From the NCBI GenBank assembly GCA_026705605.1, contig JAPPAK010000007.1:62001-126000 (forward strand): a stretch of 64,000 bases of DNA, given 5' to 3'. The translations under genes were made by a program, and so were the position numbers. The notes below the pieces were generated by a model that was not told the DNA's origin, did no database searches, and worked only from the letters and a program-made list of their open reading frames with translations. Of the stretch, positions 43,115-51,772 are shown in pieces. How positions within the stretch are numbered: position 1 is the stretch's first letter; each line of letters starts with the position of its first letter. Origin of the DNA: Chloroflexota bacterium. GTDB lineage: Bacteria; Chloroflexota; Dehalococcoidia; Tepidiformales; Tepidiformaceae.

Positions 43115-45328
43115 CTATTCGCTACAGAATGGAAGCCCGTCCGAAAGAACATTCCGGACATCCCCCAGAGCAGCAGGTATGCACCCTGTCAATTGATTTC
43201 CACTGAGGTCTAGCGTAACCAGGTTGGCGAGGTCGCCCAGCTCGGTCGGGATCGTCCCCGTCAACTGGTTTCCAGCGAGGTCCAGATACGTCAGGTTGGC
43301 GAGGTCCCCGAGTTCGGCCGGGATCGTCCCCGTCAACTGGTTTCCGGCGAGGTCCAGAGACGTCAGGTTGGCGAGGTCGCCCAGCTCGGCCGGGATCGTC
43401 CCCGTCAACTGGTTTCTGCTGAGGTCCAGAGACGTCAGGTTGGCGAGGTCGCTCAGCTCGGCCGGGATCGTCCCCGTCAACTGGTTTCCGCTGAGGCCCA
43501 GATGCGCCAGGTTGGCGAGGTCTCCCAACTCGGCCGGGATCGTCCCTGTCAACTGGTTTCCACTGAGGTCTAGCGCTTCCAGGTTGGCGAGGTCGCTCAA
43601 CTTGACCGGGATGGTCCCCGTCAACTGGTTTCTGCTGAGGCCCAGATGCGCCAGGTTGGTGAGGTCTCCCAACTCGGTCGGGATCATCCCTGTCAACTGG
43701 TTTCCGCTGAGGTTTAGCGCTTCCAGGTTGGCGAGGTCACCCAGGTTGGCCGGGATCGTCCCAGTCAACCGGTTTCCACTGAGGGCCAACACTTCCAGGT
43801 TGGCGAGGTCAACGAGGGCGGACGGGATCATCCCCGTCAACTGGTTTCCCCAGAGAGACAGCCATGTCAGGTTGGTGAGGTCGCCCAGCTCGGCCGGGAT
43901 CGCTCCCGTTAGCTCGTTTCCCCAGAGGTCCAGCCACGTCAGGTTGGCGAGGTCCCCGAGTTCGGCCGGGATCGTCCCGGTCAACTCGTTTCCACCGAGG
44001 TACAGCACTTCCAGACTAACGAGGTCGCCTAGTTCGGTCGGCATCGGCCCCGTCAACTGGTTTGCATAGAGGTCCAGATGCTTCAGTTTGGTTAGGTGGC
44101 CTAGTTCGGCCGGGATCGTTCCCGCTAACCCGTTATGGCCAAGGTTCAGCTCTACCAGGTTGGCGAGGTCACCGAGGTCGGCCGGGATCATCCCCGTCAG
44201 CTCATTGCCAGAGAGGTCCAGGTGAGTGACACGGCCGTCGCTGTTCACGGTGACGCCGTCCCACTCGTCAAATGGAGAATCGCTCAGCCAGCCGGAATTG
44301 AAGTACCAGTTCGTACCATCCGTGGAGTCGTAGAGGACGACCAGCGCTCTTCGGTCTCCCTGGTCAATACCCCCCTGTGGGACCCCAGTCGGCGGTTGGG
44401 TGGCTGTATCGCTACAGACTGGAAGCTCCTCCTCCGAGAGGACGTGGCGGATGTCCCGCAGGCCAGCAGGCACGCACAACTGGTTTCCCTCCAGGTCCAG
44501 CACTTCGAGGTTGGCGAGGTTACCCAGTTCGGCCGGGATCGTACCCGTCAACTGGTTTCCACCGAGGTCCAGACGCTCCAGCTTAGTGAGGTCGCCAAGT
44601 TCAGCCGGGATCGTCCCTGTCAACCGGTTTCCCTCCAGTTCGAGGGTCAGCAGGTTGGTGAGGTTACCCAACTCGGCCGGGATCGTTCCCGTCAACTGGT
44701 TAAAGCCGAGGTACAGCTCCAACAGGTTGGCGAGGTCGCCCAGCTCGGCCGGGATGGTCCCTGACAACTCGTTGCTCCAGAGATACAGGCCCTTCAAATT
44801 GGCGAGGTCGCCCAGTTCAGCCGGGATCGTCCCTGTCAACTGGTTTCCACCGAGGTACAGCCATTCCAGGTCGGCGAGGTCGCCCAGTTGGGCCGGGATC
44901 GTCCCTGTTAACTCATTGCTCCAGAGGGACAGATACTGCACGTTGGCGAGGTCGCCCAGTTCGGCCGGGATCGTACCCGTCAACTGGTTTCCACCGAGGT
45001 CCAGACGCTCCAGCTTAGTGAGGTCGCCCAGTTCAGCCGGGATCGTACCCGCCAACTGGTTTGCCCCGAGGTCCAGAATAGTGACGCGGCCGTCACTATT
45101 CGTGGTGATGCCGTACCACTCGTCGAGCGGAGAATCGCTCAGCCAGCCTGAATTCGACTCCCAGTTCGTGCCGTCCGTGGAGTTGTAGAGAGCGACCAGC
45201 GCACTCCGGTCTCCCTCGACGGACCCCCCCTGTGCGCAAGCGTTGCCCATGACGGAGAGGGCGAGGACGCTCACCAGGGCCGTCAGTTTCCAGAGTCTCA
45301 GGGGCTTTGCCGGGCGGAGCTTACGCAT
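43115..45328 (-). CDS. Secreted leucine-rich-repeat protein (plant-type repeats)
   Basis: The 737-residue protein has a signal peptide (MRKLRPAKPLRLWKLTALVS, cut likely after ACA) and two modules. Each module starts with a cap (ALYNSTDGTNW, then NSGWLSDSP) and runs into 24-residue repeats of the type LxxLDLxGNQLTGTIPAELG: eight in the first, fifteen in the second, each ending in a Cys-containing cap (VCSD, FCSE). Such surfaces bind proteins or sugars outside the cell. ATG 45328 is preferred over 45394 because only it is kept in the duplicated copy and it gives a normal signal peptide. Confidence 0.88.
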   Translation of the reverse strand: MRKLRPAKPLRLWKLTALVSVLALSVMGNACAQGGSVEGDRSALVALYNSTDGTNWESNSGWLSDSPLDEWYGITTNSDGRVTILDLGANQLAGTIPAELGDLTKLERLDLGGNQLTGTIPAELGDLANVQYLSLWSNELTGTIPAQLGDLADLEWLYLGGNQLTGTIPAELGDLANLKGLYLWSNELSGTIPAELGDLANLLELYLGFNQLTGTIPAELGNLTNLLTLELEGNRLTGTIPAELGDLTKLERLDLGGNQLTGTIPAELGNLANLEVLDLEGNQLCVPAGLRDIRHVLSEEELPVCSDTATQPPTGVPQGGIDQGDRRALVVLYDSTDGTNWYFNSGWLSDSPFDEWDGVTVNSDGRVTHLDLSGNELTGMIPADLGDLANLVELNLGHNGLAGTIPAELGHLTKLKHLDLYANQLTGPMPTELGDLVSLEVLYLGGNELTGTIPAELGDLANLTWLDLWGNELTGAIPAELGDLTNLTWLSLWGNQLTGMIPSALVDLANLEVLALSGNRLTGTIPANLGDLANLEALNLSGNQLTGMIPTELGDLTNLAHLGLSRNQLTGTIPVKLSDLANLEALDLSGNQLTGTIPAELGDLANLAHLGLSGNQLTGTIPAELSDLANLTSLDLSRNQLTGTIPAELGDLANLTSLDLAGNQLTGTIPAELGDLANLTYLDLAGNQLTGTIPTELGDLANLVTLDLSGNQLTGCIPAALGDVRNVLSDGLPFCSE
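43220..45080. repeat. 72-base tandem repeats coding for LRR units
   Basis: The DNA under the LRR protein is built of 72-base units with a conserved core (for example GGCCGGGATCGTCCC followed by GTCAACTGGTTTCC). Copies in the second module are most alike, implying recent expansion by recombination or slippage. Confidence 0.85.
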
Positions 45329-45663
45329 TCCCGCAGCTCGAAGCGGGGGGTAGCCAGCAAGTACGGCCATAGCCGCTGCCGAGGGTTGGCTCATGCGCGG
45401 GGCTGACGGCCCCTCCGGGAGTGCCTTCGTGCATTGCGCCCGACTATAGATGCGGCCTCGCCGAATTACCCCATCCCTCTACAGCTCCAGCGTCAGCTCG
45501 AACGTTCGTCGTTCAGTCTCCCTTGGTGAGCCACCCCTGACCACAGCGGGTTCCTCATCTGTCCGTTCCGCCTCGCCCCACCCGTGGGCCCGTAAAGCCC
45601 CCGTCAGGAAACGACTTCCGTACGGGCCGCATACTCTGTCTATGGCGGGAGGGGAGTGAACCG
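45329..45663. other. Intergenic region upstream of the LRR gene
   Basis: It holds the LRR promoter and the part duplicated at 42931-43086 (to about 45485). From 45486 to 45640 nothing recognisable is seen. GGAGGGG at 45648-45654 serves the next gene. Confidence 0.6.
45443..45448 (-). promoter_or_regulatory. Candidate LRR-gene -10 box (TATAGT)
   Basis: TATAGT on the minus strand lies about 115 bases before ATG 45328 and is preserved as TACAGT in the duplicated copy. Confidence 0.5.
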
Positions 45664-46443
45664 GTGACGCTTCTCGTTTCGCATGCCCTCGTTGTCGCCG
45701 TCTTCGCAGTGGTCGCGGCTGTTGCAGCCGCCTGTGGGTCCGGATCGGAGGGCGTGATCACCGGCGAGGTGCGCTTTGCCCGCGAAGTCGACCTGCCTGA
45801 AGGCGCCGTCGTCACCGTCAGGCTGCTCGATACCTCGCTGGCGGACGCATCGTCTGTGGAGCTCGGCCGCGACGTGATCCATGACGCCGATCGCCTCCCC
45901 GTTCGCTTCCGCATCGAGTACGACCCCGACGAGGTCTCCGACCGCAACGAATACTCGCTCAGCGCCAGGGTCGAGTTTGGTGATGACCTGCTCTACATCA
46001 ACGACACGGTCCACACCGTCCTCACGCGGGGCGCTCCGCGCAACAGCGATGTCGTCGTGATCTCTACGAACCCCTTCGACGCATGCGTGGAACCCCTGCC
46101 GGGAGTCCTCCACTCTGGTTTCCCCGATCGAGAACTGCCCGACGACGCCGTGCTCCACGTTCGCCTGGTTGACGTCACCGACCCCGGCGGCCCGGTCGTG
46201 GTCACGCAGTTGACTCGGGGCGACCTTGGCGACTTCCCCCTCAAGTTCGAGCTGCCTCACGAGGGCGTCGAGATCAGTCGCCACCACCGCTACGAGCTTG
46301 AGGCCGAGATCGTGGCCGGCGACGAGGTCCTCTTCCACATCCCCCGGGAGGAGTGGCGCCGTATCTGGCTGCCGCACTGCCCGAACGACGACCTGCAACT
46401 GGTGAACGACGTCTTCCCGGCCGACGAGTTTCCCGCGGAGTAG
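45664..46443 (+). CDS. Lipoprotein with two YbaY-type domains
   Basis: The 259-residue protein has a lipoprotein signal (VVAAVAAACGSG) and two copies of the YbaY/YscW-like beta domain: LPEGAVVTVRLLDTSLADAS at about 43-62 and LPDDAVLHVRLVDVTDPGGP at about 158-177, each followed by a PVRFRIEYDP- or PLKFELPHEG-like strand. Single YbaY domains sit in envelope lipoproteins of unclear role. GGAGGGG precedes the GTG start. Confidence 0.8.
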   Translation: MTLLVSHALVVAVFAVVAAVAAACGSGSEGVITGEVRFAREVDLPEGAVVTVRLLDTSLADASSVELGRDVIHDADRLPVRFRIEYDPDEVSDRNEYSLSARVEFGDDLLYINDTVHTVLTRGAPRNSDVVVISTNPFDACVEPLPGVLHSGFPDRELPDDAVLHVRLVDVTDPGGPVVVTQLTRGDLGDFPLKFELPHEGVEISRHHRYELEAEIVAGDEVLFHIPREEWRRIWLPHCPNDDLQLVNDVFPADEFPAE

Positions 46444-46457
46444 TCGAGCCGCTCAGC

Positions 46458-47456
46458 TCAACCTCTCTCCCGCGAGTTCGCCACCAGCGATTCGCTCGCT
46501 TCCCACAACCTGGCGCCGTTCTCCGGATCCGAGGCGGTGGGCGAGACCGTCTTGCGTTGCATCAGGTGCAGGTACATGCCCGTCGTCCGCCCCGCCTCCT
46601 CCGCGCAACACAGGTAGATGACGGGCCGGATCGCCTCTTCCGGCGTCTGGAAGAAGTGCTTGAGCACGGCCCTCGCCAGCGGCTTGAGCAGGAGCGGCGT
46701 GTCCCGCGCGATGTTCGACGCCACGCCTCCCGGGCAGAGGGCGTGCACCGCCACCTCGACGCTCCCCTCCGGGTTGAGCCTGCGCGACAGCTCCGTCGCG
46801 AACGTGCACTGCACGAGCTTGGTGAGGCCGTAGCGCACCATGCTTTCCTTCATGCCGTAGTCCATGAAGGCGCCGAAGTGCTCGAAGTCGATGGTGTGAT
46901 CGGACCGGTGCGCCTCCGATGAGACGAACACCACCCGCGGAACCTCGCCGGCGACACCGCCCGGTCGAACCACGCCGTCCTCGAGCCAACGGTCGAGCAT
47001 CACCCGGCTGGAGAGGAAGTGGACCGCGAACATCGTCTCGTACCCCTGCGGGGTCATCTGAGCCGTTCGCGGCATCAGGCCGGCGTTGAACACCGCGATG
47101 TCGATCCGGGTGTCGCGCTCGGCGAGGCGGTCGCAGAGGCGGTGCACGGAAGCGAGGTCCGCCAGGTCGACCTCCATCATCTCCACCGCCTCGGACCCCG
47201 ACAGCCGCGCGACCTCGTCGCGGATGCCTGCGTGCCCCGGCCTGCAGGCGAGGATCATGTTGCCCCCGCGCCGGGCCAGCTCCACCGCCGCCGCCTTCCC
47301 CAACCCGCTGTTGGCTCCCGTGATCAGGCAGGTCTTGCCGTCGATGCGAGCGTCCGTCGGAGCCGGGTCCACCTCCGCAACCTTCGGAGCCCTGAGGTCC
47401 CGGCTTGCTCTGACGAAAGCGTTCACGAAGCTGCCATCGCCCATCTGCCTGGCCAT
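46458..47456 (-). CDS. Short-chain dehydrogenase/reductase
   Basis: The 332-residue SDR has the nucleotide loop TGANSGLGKAAA, the FNAGLM segment, Ser in FVSSEAHRSD and the YGLTK (Tyr-x3-Lys) active site. It resembles retinol-dehydrogenase/WWOX-type SDRs. Substrate unknown. AGGGG precedes the ATG. It follows the sulfotransferase by nine bases and is likely co-transcribed. Confidence 0.85.
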   Translation of the reverse strand: MARQMGDGSFVNAFVRASRDLRAPKVAEVDPAPTDARIDGKTCLITGANSGLGKAAAVELARRGGNMILACRPGHAGIRDEVARLSGSEAVEMMEVDLADLASVHRLCDRLAERDTRIDIAVFNAGLMPRTAQMTPQGYETMFAVHFLSSRVMLDRWLEDGVVRPGGVAGEVPRVVFVSSEAHRSDHTIDFEHFGAFMDYGMKESMVRYGLTKLVQCTFATELSRRLNPEGSVEVAVHALCPGGVASNIARDTPLLLKPLARAVLKHFFQTPEEAIRPVIYLCCAEEAGRTTGMYLHLMQRKTVSPTASDPENGARLWEASESLVANSRERG

Positions 47457-47465
47457 GTCTTGCCC

Positions 47466-48725
47466 CTATTCGACCGGGATCGCGTGCCTGGCCCGGTAGG
47501 CCGCGAACGCCCGGTCGATGGTTTCCTCGTCCAGCCCGAAGTCGTCCAGCCGGTAGCTATGCCTGCCGAATCGGTTCTGGGGATTGGCGTCCCGGTACTC
47601 CTCGGCGTTCCGCACGGCCTCGCCGTCGAACGCAAGCCCCGCGCGCTCGGTAATGCGCCGAAGCTGGCCGATGGGGTCTTCCATGAGGTCGTAGTACGAC
47701 ACGTCGATGAACTGGTCGGGATTCGCCGTGACTCGCGTCTCCATGGCCGATTCCACCATCCGCTGCGTCTTCCTGAGCCAGTGGCTGGCAATTTCCTGGG
47801 GGTCGACGGCGTCGCTGAAGATGCCTCGGCCGTGCGCGACCATGCTGCAGAACGAAGGCACCGTCTTGCGCGGGTCGCGATGGGTCTGGACCACCAGCGC
47901 TTCGGGAAAGACCTTCAGGAACACGTCGAGGTGCTCCATGTGTTGCGGCGTCTTGAGCACCCAGTGCCGGCTGGGATGCCGCCGGCACAGGATCTTCAGC
48001 ACCTTCGCAAAGTACTCGTAGGCGGGTTCTTGGTCCTGCGCCTCCAGCCAGCGGGCGTACGTCGGGACATGCATGGTCGCTTCCGGCGTCTGACTCATGA
48101 GGCTCAGATCGAGCAGCAAGATGTCTTCCTCCGGCTCACCCGGGTCCATCGGATGAATCGCGTTGAAGTTCGGGGACAGGTACCCGATCGCGCGTTGCGC
48201 CAGCGCAGCGCGGGTGATCGGGATGGCAGGCCGCCGCGCGTTCACGGCCCGTGCCGGGACAGGCTCCATCGCCTCGAAACCCGTCACGCCGCGTATCTCC
48301 GGGTGCGAGAACAGCAGGCGGTGCAGCAGCGTCGTTCCGGTTCGCTGCAGCCCCGTGATCACGATGATGGAGCCGAGGTCGATCTCCTGGATTTCCGGAT
48401 GTTGCCTGACCAACTCCTCGATGCGCAGGCGCTGCACGAGCGCCCCGTCGAGCCGCGACCGTTGCACCACTCTGCCGGTGGCGGTCAGGTGCGCCTCCTC
48501 GTTCATCGACCGCACCAGCACCTCCAGCGCCTCGACGTGGCCATCGTCCCCGAAGTCCGAAAGCCCGGTCTTCCGTTTCGCGGAGTCGAGGAGCGCCTCC
48601 ACGCTCAGCGCGTTCGACCAGCCAACGGCTCCCGCGGCCCGACCAAGGGCATTGAATGCCTTCACCGGGAGAGGGCGGTAGGGGTGCCGGTAGTCGGTGG
48701 AGGTCGCCTCGGTGCGGCTTGCCAT
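47466..48725 (-). CDS. Sulfotransferase-family protein
   Basis: The 419-residue protein has the PAPS 5'-phosphosulfate loop VITGLQRTGTTLLHRLL at about residue 130 and the 3'-phosphate motif VQTHRDPRKTVPSF. It should transfer sulfate from PAPS to an alcohol or lipid. ATG 48725 is inferred from the domain boundary; the frame is open further upstream through the DUF1214 region, so the two could be read as one 820-residue protein. Confidence 0.8.
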   Translation of the reverse strand: MASRTEATSTDYRHPYRPLPVKAFNALGRAAGAVGWSNALSVEALLDSAKRKTGLSDFGDDGHVEALEVLVRSMNEEAHLTATGRVVQRSRLDGALVQRLRIEELVRQHPEIQEIDLGSIIVITGLQRTGTTLLHRLLFSHPEIRGVTGFEAMEPVPARAVNARRPAIPITRAALAQRAIGYLSPNFNAIHPMDPGEPEEDILLLDLSLMSQTPEATMHVPTYARWLEAQDQEPAYEYFAKVLKILCRRHPSRHWVLKTPQHMEHLDVFLKVFPEALVVQTHRDPRKTVPSFCSMVAHGRGIFSDAVDPQEIASHWLRKTQRMVESAMETRVTANPDQFIDVSYYDLMEDPIGQLRRITERAGLAFDGEAVRNAEEYRDANPQNRFGRHSYRLDDFGLDEETIDRAFAAYRARHAIPVE

Positions 48726-48739
48726 GTCTCTGTATCCGG

Positions 48740-49919
48740 CTAGTGCAGGCTGCTCAGCTTGACCAGCCGCGTCTGGGGTTGCGGGTGCTCCTCCGCCTGT
48801 ACCCAGCGGAAGCACATGGTTCCCGACGTGTCCCGTGGTCTCGAGCCAGTTGGGATGTCCGGGATCCGTGTGCGCCACCACCAGGCGAATGGAGCCGTCA
48901 TCCTCGTAGCTGGCAAGGTGCTTGTTCGTGTGGATCCGGTGGTGGCGGTAGTCCAGCGACTCCATCCAGTAGTTGTTCAGCTGGAAGTTCCAGTACTCGC
49001 ACTCCGGCGGCATCACCTCGATCACGAGTGCCTCGTCCTCCGCCACTGCCCAGTGGCTGTGGTAGTAGGCGATGTTGGGGTCACCTCCCGCCGCAAGTGA
49101 TCGGTCGGGGTCGAACTGCGGCAGCTCGTTACTGTGCTGCTGGAAGTCGCGCGCCCACTTGGCGAAGAGCAGCGGCGCGCCAGCGACCAGCGCGCCCGCT
49201 TGCTGCAGGCCCTCATCGAGCTGGCTGGCCGTGAACGGCGAGGGCCTGCGCTCGTCTTCCGGGCAGTTGATGCGCTCGATGTGGAGGTCCGCCGGCACTT
49301 CCGTCTCGCTGTCGCGGTACGTCTGCCGGATGACCAGGGTCCGCGTTTCCGGCGTCATCGGGAGCCAGTTCCCCTCTTGGGGACGGCTGCTGAGGGTCAG
49401 TTCGAAGGAGCCGTCGGCATCCATCTCGATCTGGTCCGATTCGATGTGGCCCGTGGGTGGCAGCCCGCGTCCCTGCCCGTAGTTGCCCGACTGCGTGCCG
49501 AGGCTCAGGTAGGCGATCGTGTTGCGCCGCCCCGTGATCCGGTACTCGTAGTCGCCATGCAGCGCGGCCGTCTGATAGAAGTTGTCGGGGTTGTCGGCGC
49601 CCAGCTTGGTGATGTCGTTGACCACACGGTGCAGAACCGGCGCCTTCGGGTCCGAGTGCTCGATGAACGCCATCAAGCCCGCCCGCGTGAGACGGCTCAG
49701 GTATCGGTAGCCCTCCGCCTGGCTGAACGCGTCCCGGGGCGCCCCGGGGAACTGCAACGCGACGCCTGCGGCCTTCAGCGTGTCGCAGAAGTCACTCCAC
49801 GAGTCACCGCGGGTCACGCGCTGCGCGGTCACATCCTCTTCTGTCTTGCCGCGCAGCTTCCAGAACAGCAAAGAGACCCATCGAAACAGGGCAAGCAGGC
49901 GAACGGCGAATCTCGGCAA
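48740..49919 (-). pseudogene. DUF1214-domain gene with apparent frameshift near its 3' end
   Basis: The protein begins at TTG 49919 (AGGAGG upstream) with [19 protein letters not shown] and has DUF1214 features (GDYEYRITGRRNTIAYLSLG, YYHSHWAVAEDEALVIEV). Near 48818-48833 the expected C-terminus GTMCFRWVQAEEHPQPQTRL and a proper TAG stop (48742-48740) are in another frame. A one- or two-base change would restore it. In the frame as given it runs on into the sulfotransferase. Confidence 0.7.
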
Positions 49920-50027
49920 GGCGTACCTCCTTGCAGCGCAGCTGGTCCGGGCCAGTCTACTGGCCCGCACGGCGCCGCCTGCCTGGCCCGGTTAAGCCAC
50001 CTGACCGGGTCGCGACCGCGCACCCCG

Positions 50028-50033
50028 TATCAT
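50028..50033 (+). promoter_or_regulatory. msrA: Candidate msrA -10 box (TATCAT)
   Basis: TATCAT about 78 bases before ATG 50111; no good -35 seen. Confidence 0.3.
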
Positions 50034-50110
50034 GGATAGCGAAAGCGCAGCCCGTGCCCTTGAGGCGCCCCGGCGCGCACCGCAACACACACGGAACGAG
50101 AGGCGCAGCC

Positions 50111-50767
50111 ATGGCCTGGCTCTTCGGCAAGAAGCACGAGATCCCTACCCCGGAGGAGGCCCTGCCGGGCCGCTCCGAGCGCATGCCCGTCCCCCCGCAG
50201 CACTACGTCCACGGCAGCCCCCTCGAGGGGCCGTTCCCCGAGGGCCTGGAGCGCGCAATCTTCGGGCTGGGCTGCTTCTGGGGCGCGGAGCGCATCTTCT
50301 GGGAGCTCCCCGGCGTCTACAGCACCGCCGTCGGCTACGCCGCCGGGCACACCCCCAATCCCACCTACCACGAGGTCTGCAGCGCCCTCACCGGCCACAA
50401 CGAGGTCGTCCTCGTCGTCTTCGACCCCTCGCAGATCAGCTACGCCGACCTGCTGCGCGCCTTCTGGGAGGGCCACGACCCCACCCAGGGCATGCGCCAG
50501 GGTAACGATGTCGGCACCCAGTACCGCTCCGGCATCTACGTCTACGACGAGGCCCAGCGCGAGGCCGCCGAGCAGAGCCGCGACCGCTACCAGCAGGCGC
50601 TCACGGCCGCCGGCTACGGCCCCATCACCACCGAGATCATCGACGCCCCCGAGTTCTACTACGCCGAGGACTACCACCAGCAGTACCTCGCCAAGAATCC
50701 CTTCGGCTACTGTGGCATCGGTGGCACCGGCGTCGGCTGCCCCGTCGGGGTCGTCGAGGCGACCTAG
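50111..50767 (+). CDS. msrA: Peptide-methionine (S)-S-oxide reductase
   Basis: The 218-residue protein has the MsrA active site [29 protein letters not shown] and the [19 protein letters not shown] block. It repairs oxidised methionine in proteins. An N-terminal stretch of about 45 residues precedes the core, as in longer MsrA proteins. The resolving cysteines are likely in the C-terminal [15 protein letters not shown]. Confidence 0.94.
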   Translation: MAWLFGKKHEIPTPEEALPGRSERMPVPPQHYVHGSPLEGPFPEGLERAIFGLGCFWGAERIFWELPGVYSTAVGYAAGHTPNPTYHEVCSALTGHNEVVLVVFDPSQISYADLLRAFWEGHDPTQGMRQGNDVGTQYRSGIYVYDEAQREAAEQSRDRYQQALTAAGYGPITTEIIDAPEFYYAEDYHQQYLAKNPFGYCGIGGTGVGCPVGVVEAT

Positions 50768-50779
50768 CGCGCCACCCGG

Positions 50780-51763
50780 CTACTCGCCGGCGCTGCTCTC
50801 CCGGATGAGGCTCAGGTACGCCTCCTCCAGCGACGGCTCTCGCGTGACGACGCTCTGGATCGCGTCCGCCCCCGCCAGGTTCCGGAGGCCGGAGGCGATG
50901 TCCCGCCCCGCATCCGCGTAGACCCTCACGCGCTGCGCCGCCCCCTCCATGTCGGACTCGACCGCCGTGACCCCGCGCAGGGCCCGCAGCCGCTCCGCGA
51001 GTCCCGGGGTCGCCGCTCGCAGCGTCGCCTCGGTCACCTGCCCCTGCCCGAACCGCCGCTTCAACCCCTCCGGCGTGTCCAGCGCCACCAGCCTCCCGTG
51101 GTCGATCACGGCGATGCGCTCGCAGAGGACGTCCGCCTCCAGCATGTAGTGGGTCGTGAGCAGCACCGTCTTGCCCCGCTCCCGTAGCTCCGGGACCAGC
51201 CGCCGGAAGTCCTGCGCTGCCTCCGGGTCCAGCCCGATCGTGGGCTCGTCCATGAAGATGACGTCCGGGTCGGGAAGCAGCCCCCGCGCGACGTGCAGCC
51301 GCTGCCGCATCCCCCGCGAGTACTGCTCGACCTTGCGATCGGCTGCGTGTGTCAGCCCCACCTCCTCCAGCGCCTCGCCCGCCCGTTCCGCGCCCCGCCG
51401 GGGGCTCATCAGGTACAGCGAGGCGAAGTACTGGAGGTTCTGCCGCCCCGTAAGGCGCTCGTAGAGCCCCCGTTCACCGCCGAGGATGAGCCCGATGCGC
51501 CGCCGGACCTCGCCCGCTGCCTTCACCACGTCGTGCCCCATAACGTGCGCGGAACCTGCCGTCGGGATGAGGAGCGTCGAGAAGATGCGGATGGCGGTCG
51601 TCTTGCCCGCCCCGTTCGGCCCCAGCACCCCGTACACCTCGCCCGGCTGCACCTGCAGGCTGAGCGAGTCGAGCGCCACCACCTCCTCCACCTGGCCCGT
51701 CAGCCTCCGCGAGCGGAACACGCGCCGCAGCCCGTCGCACTCGATTGCATAGCCGCCCGTCAT
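50780..51763 (-). CDS. ABC exporter ATP-binding protein
   Basis: The 327-residue protein has Walker A GPNGAGKTT, signature YSRGMRQRLHVARGL, Walker B VIFMDEPTIGLDP and switch His in LLTTHYMLEAD. The C-terminal 100 residues form the regulatory domain common to DrrA-type exporters. Works with the two permeases directly upstream. Confidence 0.93.
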   Translation of the reverse strand: MTGGYAIECDGLRRVFRSRRLTGQVEEVVALDSLSLQVQPGEVYGVLGPNGAGKTTAIRIFSTLLIPTAGSAHVMGHDVVKAAGEVRRRIGLILGGERGLYERLTGRQNLQYFASLYLMSPRRGAERAGEALEEVGLTHAADRKVEQYSRGMRQRLHVARGLLPDPDVIFMDEPTIGLDPEAAQDFRRLVPELRERGKTVLLTTHYMLEADVLCERIAVIDHGRLVALDTPEGLKRRFGQGQVTEATLRAATPGLAERLRALRGVTAVESDMEGAAQRVRVYADAGRDIASGLRNLAGADAIQSVVTREPSLEEAYLSLIRESSAGE

Positions 51764-51772
51764 AGCCCGCTC

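Noticed and set aside
43220-45080. The regular DNA repeats looked at first like a CRISPR array
   Set aside because: The units are 72 bases, have no unique spacers and translate into leucine-rich repeats in one open frame.
45499-45508. A second SOS-like site (CGAACGTTCG)
   Set aside because: The half-sites lack the four-base spacer of the consensus, and it is not placed at a promoter I can identify.
42073-45660. A tRNA-targeted integrated element with att sites
   Set aside because: No integrase and no second copy of the tRNA-Asn 3' end was found on reading the region; only composition supports it.
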